NCBI RefSeq assembly: GCF_020164555.1
Contig: NZ_JAIQZB010000005.1
Coordinates: 124,001-188,000, forward strand
Source of the DNA: Salegentibacter lacus
GTDB lineage: Bacteria; Bacteroidota; Bacteroidia; Flavobacteriales; Flavobacteriaceae
Length of the DNA: 64,000 nucleotides
Direction: 5' to 3'
Numbering within the stretch: the stretch's first letter is position 1; every line of letters begins with the position of its first letter. This document shows positions 15,704 through 24,448 of the stretch, piece after piece. The notes beneath the pieces are model-generated. The model was not told the DNA's origin, did not search any database, and saw only the letters and a list, made by a program, of their open reading frames with translations. The position numbers were made by a program, and so were the translations under genes.

Positions 15704-16954
15704 TTAACTCCTCCAGGAATCGGCATATCCTGTTCCCATTTTACTCCAGAAACCGGCGACTGCCTGCCAGGAGACTTCTCCATTATTAATAATTTTGCCT
15801 CTTAATTTTTCAAGCTCCTTCTCATTTGTTGAAGGATGGGCCTGAGCCATAGCATTCACCATAATTTCGGTTACAGTTTCCTGCCAATCTACATTTTCGG
15901 CGTATTGCTCTTCAAATGGATCTTCTACCGTTTGAGCAATTTCCGCAGCTGGCTGGTTCCACCATTCAGTTGCAACCTGAGCTGGTTCGTAATTTATTAA
16001 CTTATAAACTTCCTTAAAGTTTTCGAAAGTTTGTTGCACCGAAGCTTCAGGCCAGCGAAGTACTACTTTTCCATCTAGCGGGTGGTAAACCGAGGTGAAT
16101 AAAGTTCCGAAACCTTCCTTGAATTTAGTATTATAAAGCGGTGCCTTAAGAAAGGCATTGGCTACCTGAGTGGAATCCACTCCTTTCTCTGACAACATTT
16201 TATTCAGAAAAGAAGATCGTTCCATCGTTTTATTAAACGCTGCATTTTCCGGCCAGTCTACAGTTCCCTGGTGATTCGTTGAAAAAGAAGCATCAGTAAT
16301 CACTGGTGCTTTATCTGGTGCCAGTTGTACGGTCTTAAATTTCCCGGTTTTGTCTACTACGGTTACGTTATAAGACATATGTGAAGGAATCCTGATTAAA
16401 GCTGCAACAGCTTCATCAACATCACTACAAAATTCTAAAACATAACGCAAAATAAACGGAATACCAAAACCTACTCCTACCTCCTTTCGACCTCCGAAGG
16501 TAAGCGAAATGGCCAGGCCATCTTCATTCATACCATCTACTGCGCCAATAAGGCAATCGCTGGTTACGATTACTTTTTTATTATTCCAGGAAGTTAGCAA
16601 TTGGGTTCCTTCCATTAAATCTGGATGGAAATCGTAATTTCTAACCAACTGAATTTCCTCTCCCGTAGTAACCGCCTGTGAGCAACCACTTATATAAGCA
16701 GGAGGCTGAAAGCCTGTTAAGAATCGTGCCGCTACCTTATCTCCTTTTGCAAGTTTGCATAAGCGCTGATAAGTAGGCCACATCTCTGGCATATACTTTT
16801 TAAGTGCTTCCTGCGAAGTTTTAAGATCTGGGTAATTGGTTGTTCCTTTTGAATTAAGCCAGCTTTTATAAGCGGGCCAGTGAGTATTATATAATTTTTG
16901 CCATTTAGAACCCGGTTTTCCGGGTTCAGAAATAGCATTAAAATGTAACTGCAT
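15704..16954 (-). CDS. C45-family autoproteolytic acyltransferase/hydrolase (Ntn fold)
   Basis: Relative of isopenicillin N acyltransferase, a cysteine Ntn-hydrolase that cleaves itself and acts on amide bonds. The expected Gly-Cys cleavage site is visible as YISGCSQAVT, with Cys91 the predicted new N-terminal nucleophile. It is followed by the oxyanion-region LVRNYDFHPD. The start is set at the ATG at 16954 (416 residues); a TTG at 16999 would add 15 residues. There is no signal peptide, so it is cytoplasmic. It is the last gene of the six-gene operon and may release or transfer the acyl group placed by the ATP-grasp ligase upstream (inference). The substrate is unknown. Confidence 0.85.
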   Translation of the reverse strand: MQLHFNAISEPGKPGSKWQKLYNTHWPAYKSWLNSKGTTNYPDLKTSQEALKKYMPEMWPTYQRLCKLAKGDKVAARFLTGFQPPAYISGCSQAVTTGEEIQLVRNYDFHPDLMEGTQLLTSWNNKKVIVTSDCLIGAVDGMNEDGLAISLTFGGRKEVGVGFGIPFILRYVLEFCSDVDEAVAALIRIPSHMSYNVTVVDKTGKFKTVQLAPDKAPVITDASFSTNHQGTVDWPENAAFNKTMERSSFLNKMLSEKGVDSTQVANAFLKAPLYNTKFKEGFGTLFTSVYHPLDGKVVLRWPEASVQQTFENFKEVYKLINYEPAQVATEWWNQPAAEIAQTVEDPFEEQYAENVDWQETVTEIMVNAMAQAHPSTNEKELEKLRGKIINNGEVSWQAVAGFWSKMGTGYADSWRS

Positions 16955-17040
16955 AGATATGGGGTTTAAATAACTACTTGTACTTTTTAGGTTCGGCAAA
17001 GTAGTTTTAATTCCTTTTGAACCTTCAATAAGCCAGCATT

Positions 17041-18831
17041 TTATTTAGTTAAAGTTCCGGATAATTTTGGCTTTTTCTTATCCTCAACCATTTCAGAGGC
17101 ATACTGTCCACGAATAGCTTTAATCCAATGCTTCGCCCTGTTATTCAGCTGAAAATCGTCGGTCATCATACGGCCACGACTAACCAAAATTCCCATATCT
17201 GCACCTTCGTAGAGGTAGTCCCCTTTACGACTAATACGTAAGAAAAAAGCTTCATTTTCATTTTCTACCGCCCTACGGTGGGTATCCATCCTGTCGAACT
17301 GAATATGGCCTGTATCATACATTCTATAAATACCCGATTTTGGTGCATGAGTGATATATTCTATAGTGTCTTCTGTATGTTTAACGATTAGCTGGCTCCA
17401 TCCATCAATATTTTCCTGGCGGGCCCAACGATCATTTATAGCGTCAATATCAAGATCATAATCAATATCCATCCATTCCAAAATATGGAAAACGAATAAT
17501 GGTGCATCTGCAAGCGCAAAAACAGCATGATTGGTTATGGAGCTAGCTCCCGTAACTCGCGGGTTTAATTCCCCTAAATAAATCTCTCCATTGTCCTGGT
17601 CTATTAGGAAATCAAGTTCAAAATATCCTTTATAACCTTCTTCCCGTAATTGATTTCCAAATAACTGGGTATATTCTATTGCTTTATCTCTTAGCTCAGG
17701 AGTAAACGCATTAGGGTAGATTTCGTTTCCACACCATCCACCTTCATAAGGAGTAAGTTCTTTAAAACCTACCAATTCTGTCATTAGCGGAGCAACGATG
17801 GTACCGTGTCTGGTTACACAAGCTTCTATAGCAGAACCTCGGCAACGAATACGCTTCATCACTTTAACTTCGTCTTCCTTTTCTATTTCTTCAGCATGTT
17901 TTTGATATTCCTCTTCATTCGAAATAAAGAAAGTAGTATGGCCAGAGTCACCAAAAGGGGTTTGGATAACCAACTCGTTTCCTAGATGCTTTGAAACCTC
18001 TCTCAAATGCTCAAAATTATCAATCTTTGTAAGTACATAAGGTACGCAGGCAACTCCTGCTTTCTCTGCGATCCGGTTGGTATTTACCTTATTATCCAGA
18101 AAAGTTCGCATTTCAGCTTTTGGAAACATAATTTCTAAGCCAAGTTTCTCTGCAAGCTCTTCGGTTTTCTCATTAAACATAAGGAACATGGCTTTACCAG
18201 CCCTTCCGTCTACAGATCTTGTTTTTAGGTAATCCTGAACTTCAGGATGCTGTAATAGATAATTGTTTATATCTTCTATACCTTCAAAATCATCGTGAGG
18301 AATTTCGGTTTTAGGAGAAAACACATTAGGATGAAGGCCGTCAAAACATTCGATATGGCAAATAAATTTGAATCCTTTGATCCACTCATCAGCACCTAAA
18401 AGATTGAAGTTTGTGGCACTTATAAAATATAAAGGCTCCTCGTTCTTATGGAAAGACCTTCTAATATCTGAAACTCCATTCAGCGCATTCTTGCTTTTGT
18501 ATTGTCTGGGGGCATTCGTAGCTAATTTTTTATCTTTTACCTGCTTAGGTCCAACCGCTTTTTTACTTTTAATAGTTTTTGCCTTTTTAGCAGCAGAATC
18601 TGTAGTAGCTTTTTTCTTTTTATTAGCTGAAGAAGCAGGAGCTTTTCCCTGCTGCGCTGTAGAATCTGAAGGCACAGATTTCTTCCCTTTTAAAGGCTTT
18701 TCTTCTGTAACTTTTAATTTGCTATCTTTTTTAGCACTACGTTCCGGGGATACCGGTTCTTTTTTAGGTGTAGTTTTCTTTTTATTAGTTGCTCCTTTTT
18801 TATTGGAGGCTTTTGGTTTTTTAGATTCCAT
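17041..18831 (-). CDS. ATP-grasp ligase with histone-like basic N-terminal tail
   Basis: 596-residue protein. The first 110 or so residues are dominated by Lys, Ala, Ser, Thr and Pro (many KK runs), like H1-type nucleic-acid-binding tails. The rest is a biotin-carboxylase-like ATP-grasp domain: ELVIQTPFGDSGHTTFFI near residues 300-317, the VMKRIRCRGSAIEACV strand, and the metal-binding FELDFLIDQDNGEIYLGELN with ELNPRVTGAS. No biotin-carboxyl carrier or carboxyltransferase gene is nearby, so a carboxylate-amine ligase is more likely than a carboxylase. It starts 4 bases after the decarboxylase gene and is followed by the C45 hydrolase gene. The substrate is unknown. Confidence 0.85.
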   Translation of the reverse strand: MESKKPKASNKKGATNKKKTTPKKEPVSPERSAKKDSKLKVTEEKPLKGKKSVPSDSTAQQGKAPASSANKKKKATTDSAAKKAKTIKSKKAVGPKQVKDKKLATNAPRQYKSKNALNGVSDIRRSFHKNEEPLYFISATNFNLLGADEWIKGFKFICHIECFDGLHPNVFSPKTEIPHDDFEGIEDINNYLLQHPEVQDYLKTRSVDGRAGKAMFLMFNEKTEELAEKLGLEIMFPKAEMRTFLDNKVNTNRIAEKAGVACVPYVLTKIDNFEHLREVSKHLGNELVIQTPFGDSGHTTFFISNEEEYQKHAEEIEKEDEVKVMKRIRCRGSAIEACVTRHGTIVAPLMTELVGFKELTPYEGGWCGNEIYPNAFTPELRDKAIEYTQLFGNQLREEGYKGYFELDFLIDQDNGEIYLGELNPRVTGASSITNHAVFALADAPLFVFHILEWMDIDYDLDIDAINDRWARQENIDGWSQLIVKHTEDTIEYITHAPKSGIYRMYDTGHIQFDRMDTHRRAVENENEAFFLRISRKGDYLYEGADMGILVSRGRMMTDDFQLNNRAKHWIKAIRGQYASEMVEDKKKPKLSGTLTK

Positions 18832-18835
18832 AATT

Positions 18836-21592
18836 TTAATTTTTTAAGTTAGTGATCTTTTTCTTCGCGTTGTTTCCCATAGAGCCCATAGAACTCACTG
18901 TCTTTTGACGGTTCAGCACATTGTCCTTAAAAATTCTTAGACCGAGATCTGCCCGGTACCCGTGAATTTCAGATACATCTAATGCAGTAAGAAATCTTAT
19001 AATTTCTTTACTTACTACCTGGCCGGGAACAAGTACCGGAAATCCCGGCGGATAAGGGATTATAAAAGATGAAGCTACCAGGATCCTATTTTCCTCCATA
19101 GCGGGCAAACACTCCAGCAGCGGCATATATTCATAATTTTCTTCGTTGTAAGCGAGGAAAAATGCCTCTCTTATATTACCCCCAGGAACCCCGGGAACAG
19201 CCTGAAATGAATGGTGGAAATAACTAAAATCTGGCAATGGCGGAAAATCTTCGGTTAAAGATTTAATGCGATCCTTACGGTTATTCCCCTCTTTCTGGCT
19301 AAGAGTCTTGAATTCCTGATCTAACTCATCGGCTATCTTTAATAATGCATTGGTTAAATAGGTGACACTTCCCCTCGTGGTCCCAATATTCGTCATAAAC
19401 AAAACCGTATTTCTGGAGGTTTTATTTATTTGAATATTAAATTTATCCATTAGATACCTGTTCTTAAAGGTATCACCATCTACTCCGGTTCTTCCTATAT
19501 GCAAGGTGATTTTGGTAGGGTCTAAAACAAATTCATCCTGCTCCCAGGCGGTTTCCATCCTGTTCCAACCTTCCTTTGAATTATAATATTCCTTTATGCC
19601 CGATTTGCGGTACTGCTCCGGGATAAAATCGCTTATAGTTAGCACATCAAAATATTTCTTCAATTTAGGATGATCATTGACCTTAGCCCTTAAAACCATT
19701 GCCAATTCCACACTTTTTTCTACTAACTCATAACCTTCAAATTGAACCTGCCTTCTTCCAACGTCAAGGGAAGCAAGCATCTGGTAATTAGGAGAAGTTG
19801 AAGTATGCGTCATATAAGCTTCCATGAAGGTATTCTCGCTTTTTTTACGAAAATCCTCGTCCCATATATGTATCATAGAACCCTGGCGGAAACTACTAAG
19901 GGTTTTATGCGTACTTTGGGTAGAATATACCCTTATGCGTACCTCATCTGGATTTGGCAGGCTTGGAATTTCATTCTTTTTAAGCCCTTTAATATGAGCG
20001 TTGTATTCTTTACGGTAACTTTCACTTTGGTATTTATCACATAATTTCTGAGCAACAAACATTCCAGTACGTTGCTTGTAATTATATGTAAAACCGGCAA
20101 ATGCAAACCAGGCTTCATCCCATAGAAAGATCATATCTGGCTTAATGGCCAGTATTTCCTGCATTACTTTTTCAACATTATAAACCAGTCCGTCAAAAGT
20201 GCAATTGGTTAACAAAAGCATTTTTACAAGGTTTAATCTTCCTGCCTTTTTTAATTGAAGAAGTTTTTCCTTTATCTGCTCCAGCGGCACCGCGCCATAC
20301 ATTGAATATTCTTCAATTGGATAAGAATCGAGATAAACCGGATAAGCTCCTGCCAATACAAGTCCGTAATGATGCGATTTATGGCAGTCCCTGTCAATTA
20401 AAATCACATCTCCAGGTTTCACCAATGCCTGCACTACAATCTTATTGGCGGTAGAAGTACCGTTGGTTACAAAATAGGTATTTCTTGAGCCGTAGGCTTC
20501 ACTGGCTTTTTGTTGTGCTTTTTTAAGTGAGCCGGTTGGTTGCAATAAGGAATCTAAACCGCCGGTGGTAGAAGATGTTTCTGCCAGAAACATATTTCGG
20601 CCGTAAAAATTTCCAAAATCGTTGATCCATCTGGATTTAAAAACTGAATTACCCCGGGAAATTGGCATCGCATGGAAAATTCCGGTAGGTTTTTTACTAT
20701 AATCTTTTAAAGCTGAAAAAAATGGAGTTTCATAACGCTCGCTTATTCCCCGAATTACTGTAAGGTGTAACTCCTGTAAATCTTCAGTTCGGTAAAAAAT
20801 TCTTCTGAAGGTTTTTAAGGTACTGTCCTTTAAATTACTTAAAGCCGTATCGGTTACATAATAGGTATCCAGTTCTGGCCTGAATTTTTTTACCATGGTT
20901 CCTAAAATCGGCCCTAATTCAGTAGGCGATTTAGAACCATAATTCAATTTCAATATATTCTGAATAAAAGGTTTTATTGCAGGAGTAATCTTTTTTGAAT
21001 GATAGGGAGGCGCATAGCGAATTACAACCGCCTGAATATTAAAATTAAACTGAAGGGCAATTAAAGCATCTTCAAAAGAACGTTGTACTACAATTCCATA
21101 GGCAAACTGCTCGTTAGACAGACGCATTTCTTTAAGGTCATGCCGAAGTTTATTTTCTTCTGCCTGAGAAATATCTTCTACAAACATGACTTCAAAATAA
21201 TTCTTCTTAGCTACTTCGGTATATTCTCCTTTATCGCTAAGATCAGTTCCCGGATCTTCATCTTCCAAAAAATCGGGATTGCTTCTATACCTGTCACTTA
21301 CCAGGTTCTTTGTGATCTCTGCTATTTTATGTGAGAGAGCGGTATGTTCCTGTCTTTCTAACATTTCACGCAGTGAGTCGATACAGGATAAACCTGGAAA
21401 TGCAAAGAAGCATTCTACACCCTCGAGATCTTTTAAAAGCTGCCGAAGATTTTTTTTATGTGCCTTTTCATCTTCTGACCCACGAGGAGTAGAATGAAGT
21501 TTTGTAGACTCACTTTTTAAAGTATTCCAGGATTCCACTCTAAGTTGAGCGATATTATAATAATGTGCACTGTCTATTTTTTTCTCTGGCAT
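18836..21592 (-). CDS. Orn/Lys/Arg decarboxylase-fold PLP enzyme, long form
   Basis: 918-residue fold-I PLP enzyme. Residues from about 120 to 260 resemble the receiver-like wing domain of acid-type Lys/Arg decarboxylases. The core has FVTNGTSTANKIVVQAL, DRDCHKSHHYG (ring-stacking His), TNCTFDGLVYN and LWDEAWFAF. The PLP lysine is Lys563 in STQSTHKTLSSFRQGS. The C-terminal domain ends around 890. The family decarboxylates lysine, arginine or ornithine; residue choice alone does not tell which. It is about 160-200 residues longer than the E. coli enzymes, mostly in the N-terminal region. The gene is packed 2 bases after the VOC gene and 4 bases before the ATP-grasp gene. Confidence 0.87.
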   Translation of the reverse strand: MPEKKIDSAHYYNIAQLRVESWNTLKSESTKLHSTPRGSEDEKAHKKNLRQLLKDLEGVECFFAFPGLSCIDSLREMLERQEHTALSHKIAEITKNLVSDRYRSNPDFLEDEDPGTDLSDKGEYTEVAKKNYFEVMFVEDISQAEENKLRHDLKEMRLSNEQFAYGIVVQRSFEDALIALQFNFNIQAVVIRYAPPYHSKKITPAIKPFIQNILKLNYGSKSPTELGPILGTMVKKFRPELDTYYVTDTALSNLKDSTLKTFRRIFYRTEDLQELHLTVIRGISERYETPFFSALKDYSKKPTGIFHAMPISRGNSVFKSRWINDFGNFYGRNMFLAETSSTTGGLDSLLQPTGSLKKAQQKASEAYGSRNTYFVTNGTSTANKIVVQALVKPGDVILIDRDCHKSHHYGLVLAGAYPVYLDSYPIEEYSMYGAVPLEQIKEKLLQLKKAGRLNLVKMLLLTNCTFDGLVYNVEKVMQEILAIKPDMIFLWDEAWFAFAGFTYNYKQRTGMFVAQKLCDKYQSESYRKEYNAHIKGLKKNEIPSLPNPDEVRIRVYSTQSTHKTLSSFRQGSMIHIWDEDFRKKSENTFMEAYMTHTSTSPNYQMLASLDVGRRQVQFEGYELVEKSVELAMVLRAKVNDHPKLKKYFDVLTISDFIPEQYRKSGIKEYYNSKEGWNRMETAWEQDEFVLDPTKITLHIGRTGVDGDTFKNRYLMDKFNIQINKTSRNTVLFMTNIGTTRGSVTYLTNALLKIADELDQEFKTLSQKEGNNRKDRIKSLTEDFPPLPDFSYFHHSFQAVPGVPGGNIREAFFLAYNEENYEYMPLLECLPAMEENRILVASSFIIPYPPGFPVLVPGQVVSKEIIRFLTALDVSEIHGYRADLGLRIFKDNVLNRQKTVSSMGSMGNNAKKKITNLKN

Positions 21593-21594
21593 AA

Positions 21595-22011
21595 TTAATC
21601 TTTTGAGTGTAAAGCAAGCTTGTTTCCTTCAGAATCAATAAATATGGCAAAATGTCCCGATTCAGGATTAATCAGGGTTTTGGTCATCACAATTCTTCCT
21701 CCGGCTGCTTCTACTCTATTTAAAATACGGTTTAGGTCTTTTCCTGCATTAAGATAAAGCAGGGGGCCTATAATCCCGGGTATAGAATTTGGTCCCGTAA
21801 CAATCGCCCCTCCAATACCCTTTTCTGCAGGGAAAAAAGCCATCGCATAATTCCCGTCAAATTGGGTTTCCATATCAATATTAAAAATGCGGTTATAAAA
21901 ATCTACCGCTTGTTGGAAATTAATTGCAGGAATTTCAAACCAGCTTATAAAGTCCTTTACAGGTTGTTCTTCCTGTTTATCCTTTTTCTTCTTTTGTGTT
22001 GTTCCTCCCAT
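21595..22011 (-). CDS. VOC-superfamily protein (glyoxalase-like)
   Basis: 138 residues with a lysine-rich N-terminus (QKKKKDKQEEQ) and one vicinal-oxygen-chelate unit. FISWFEIPAINFQQAVDFYN begins the first beta-alpha-beta module, and GHFAIFIDSEGNKLAL ends the second. The group resembles small VOC proteins of unknown activity, sometimes called lactoylglutathione-lyase-like. It sits inside the operon with 16 bases to the hydrolase gene and 2 bases to the decarboxylase gene, so it is part of the pathway or protects it from a reactive aldehyde (inference). Confidence 0.85.
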   Translation of the reverse strand: MGGTTQKKKKDKQEEQPVKDFISWFEIPAINFQQAVDFYNRIFNIDMETQFDGNYAMAFFPAEKGIGGAIVTGPNSIPGIIGPLLYLNAGKDLNRILNRVEAAGGRIVMTKTLINPESGHFAIFIDSEGNKLALHSKD

Positions 22012-22027
22012 AGTCCTTGTTTTTTAA

Positions 22028-22960
22028 TTATGCGCCAAATCCTTTATAACCTGTAGGGTTTGCTGGTGGTTCATATTCATGTTCTTTCATTTTTAATTCT
22101 GCCAGGTTATCCAACCTCGTAGGCTTTATAAGTGGACCGAGTGAATTAAGATAAGGCAGCTGCGCTCCGTGTTGATAAATATTAAATTGACCAATATGAT
22201 CTCTAAAACTTTTTAAGGGCTGGCCCAAGCGTAAAACTCCAAGTTCCCGACTTCTTCTAACACGACTGATGTTAAGTTCCAGGGGAAAAATCTCTTCATT
22301 TCCTTCGGCCTGATAAATCACACGACCATCGGGTCCACAAACGAGCGACCTTCCATTACCCCCGGATTCGAGTCCGTTTACATCAAAGAAGTAACACTGA
22401 TTTACCGCGGCCATAGCCCTTACAATAGACAATTCAATATCCCTGTCTATAGTTCCTGTCATAGTTGGGTGCAAAATAACCTCAGCTCCCATTACCGCGA
22501 GCGTACGCACTGTTTCAGGAAACCACATATCATAACAAACAGATAGCCCGAATTTTGCAACTCCCGGCACATCAAAAACGCAAAAATCTGAACCCGGAGT
22601 AACCCCTACTTCATAAGGATAGAAAGGGAACATTTTTCTGTAACGTGTAACAATTTCCCCTTCAGGATTAATTACCGTTGCAGTGTTATAGATTTTACCT
22701 TCGCTTTTCTCGAAGATGGAACCCGGTAATAACCAAACTCCATGTTTTTTGGCCATAGCCTGCATCTCCCTTTCAAATTCTCCCGGAATTTCCTGCGCAT
22801 TATGGGTTAATGGGCCGTAGCCGCATAACTCACTAAAAACCACCATATCTACCCAGGGGTAAAGACTCATGGTAATATCAAGTTTCAGCTTCATCATCTC
22901 GACATTCGAGGCGACGGCGGAAACCTTCATCTGTATTCCTGCAATTGCAAATGGATTCAT
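22028..22960 (-). CDS. carbon-nitrogen hydrolase (nitrilase superfamily)
   Basis: 310-residue cytoplasmic amidase/nitrilase-fold enzyme with the complete catalytic triad: Glu44 (VFSELCGYG), Lys109 (RYRKMFPFYP) and Cys142 (LSVCYDMWFPE). It resembles the amidase and carbamoyl-amine hydrolase branches of the superfamily. Hydrolysis of an amide or N-carbamoyl bond on a polyamine-like intermediate is a reasonable guess given the decarboxylase in the same operon. It begins 180 bases after the transaminase gene, where an internal promoter could exist though none matches consensus well, and ends 16 bases before the VOC gene. Confidence 0.88.
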   Translation of the reverse strand: MNPFAIAGIQMKVSAVASNVEMMKLKLDITMSLYPWVDMVVFSELCGYGPLTHNAQEIPGEFEREMQAMAKKHGVWLLPGSIFEKSEGKIYNTATVINPEGEIVTRYRKMFPFYPYEVGVTPGSDFCVFDVPGVAKFGLSVCYDMWFPETVRTLAVMGAEVILHPTMTGTIDRDIELSIVRAMAAVNQCYFFDVNGLESGGNGRSLVCGPDGRVIYQAEGNEEIFPLELNISRVRRSRELGVLRLGQPLKSFRDHIGQFNIYQHGAQLPYLNSLGPLIKPTRLDNLAELKMKEHEYEPPANPTGYKGFGA

Positions 22961-23140
22961 ATTTAATTTTTTTATTATTATCCGTAGAAAATATTTCCCC
23001 CGGATGCTTCTAATGGATTTCTTCTATTTTGCTAGTGCCCACCAATTAGTAATCTCATTAATTAATATCTACACTAAAATTATGCGGAGGATTTCATTCA
23101 ATGTTCTTTAAAAAATGAACTTCAACCTACCCGATAAAAT

Positions 23141-24448
23141 TTAAGTATGTTTTCTTATTTGATTTTCCAGAATATCCAGAGCTCTATTTAGTTGTTCATC
23201 GGTAATTACAAGTGGACATAATATTCTTATTACGTTTTTAAAGGTACCGGCGCTTATTAGAATTAAACCTTCCTTTGCACATCCTTTTACGATGTTAGCG
23301 CAGAGTTCTGTATGTGGGTTGCCGGGATCGTTATCCTTTATGAATTCTATTCCTATCATAGCACCTAATCCTCTTATATCCCCAATTTCAGGACATTCTT
23401 TCCTGAAAATTTCCATCCGGTCTCTGATGAGCTTACCTATATAAATTGCTCTCTCATTAAGGTTTTCATCCTTCATTAACTGGATAGTAGCCAAAGCTGC
23501 AGCACAACAAACAGGGCTACCAATATAGGTGCCGCCAATAGTGCCCGGTTCTGCAGCATCCATAATTTCAGCTCTACCAAGTACCGCAGCAATTGGAAGC
23601 CCGGAGCCCATAGATTTTGCATAAGTGCTAATATCAGGTTGTACTCCATAATGTTGCCAGCTGGCCCAATGCCCTGTACGGCAAAAACCGCTTTGAATCT
23701 CATCAAAAATTAACAAAACACCATGTTCATCGCAAAAGGAGCGAAGTCCTTCCAGGTATTTTTGAGGAATTGGATTAAAACCTCCTTCTCCCTGAATTGG
23801 CTCAACAATTATAGCTGCAACGCTATTTATATCAACCATACTATGGGCACTTTCCCTAAGCCTTTTTAGCTCTGTTTCTACAAATTCCTCCATATTCTGG
23901 GTGCCGTGATATTTGTAAAAATTTGGAAAAGGAATTCGGTAAACTTCAGGAGCAAAAGGCCCTGAAGAAAATTTGTAATTTACCTTACTGGTTAGGCTCA
24001 TCCCCATTAATGTTCGCCCATGATATGCTTCTGTATAACAAATTACAGCAGGTCTTTTTGTGGCCTGGCGTGCAATTTTAATGGCATTCTCTACGGCTTC
24101 TGCTCCGGTGCTAATAAGCATCGCTTTCGTTTTCCCCCCGTGCGGAAGAATTTCAGCAAGTTCTTCACAGAGCTGAATGTAAGGCTCATAAGTCACTACA
24201 TTAAAACTGGTATGAAGATACTTTTCAGCCTGTTCCTGGATAGCTTTCACTACAGGTTCGGGACAATGGCCTGCATTTACAACACCAATCCCACCTGCAA
24301 AATCTATATGTTCCTTTCCATCTACATCTGTTATTATTGCTCCTTTAGCCTCTTTAACCGTGGCTGTATTAAAAACGCCAACCCCGTTGGCGACAATGTT
24401 TTTTCTCCTATCAAGGAGTTGCTGAGATTTAGTTTTTTCTTCAGTCAT
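23141..24448 (-). CDS. class-III omega-aminotransferase (GabT-like)
   Basis: 435-residue PLP enzyme of the 4-aminobutyrate transaminase group. Motifs include the phosphate-binding STGAEAVENAIKIAR, EAYHGRT near residue 140, VEPIQGEGG, the PLP-contacting FDEIQSGFCRTG and the Schiff-base lysine Lys278 (YAKSMGSGLP). The start is set at 24448 (MTEEKTKSQQ); the frame extends to 24523, but the added residues look like non-coding leader. It is the first gene of the operon running to 15704. Expected reaction: transfer of a terminal amino group from an omega-amino acid or capped amine to 2-oxoglutarate, yielding a semialdehyde for the nearby dehydrogenase. Confidence 0.9.
   Translation of the reverse strand: MTEEKTKSQQLLDRRKNIVANGVGVFNTATVKEAKGAIITDVDGKEHIDFAGGIGVVNAGHCPEPVVKAIQEQAEKYLHTSFNVVTYEPYIQLCEELAEILPHGGKTKAMLISTGAEAVENAIKIARQATKRPAVICYTEAYHGRTLMGMSLTSKVNYKFSSGPFAPEVYRIPFPNFYKYHGTQNMEEFVETELKRLRESAHSMVDINSVAAIIVEPIQGEGGFNPIPQKYLEGLRSFCDEHGVLLIFDEIQSGFCRTGHWASWQHYGVQPDISTYAKSMGSGLPIAAVLGRAEIMDAAEPGTIGGTYIGSPVCCAAALATIQLMKDENLNERAIYIGKLIRDRMEIFRKECPEIGDIRGLGAMIGIEFIKDNDPGNPHTELCANIVKGCAKEGLILISAGTFKNVIRILCPLVITDEQLNRALDILENQIRKHT

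Noticed and set aside
17041-18831. biotin carboxylase of an acyl-CoA carboxylase
   Set aside because: There is no biotin carrier or carboxyltransferase gene nearby, and the operon content suits an amide-forming ligase better.
18368-18847. 159-codon plus-strand frame, rich in Phe, Leu and Ala
   Set aside because: It is the antisense image of the Lys/Ala-rich tail of the ATP-grasp gene; AAA/AAG codons read as TTT/CTT on the other strand produce a false hydrophobic protein.
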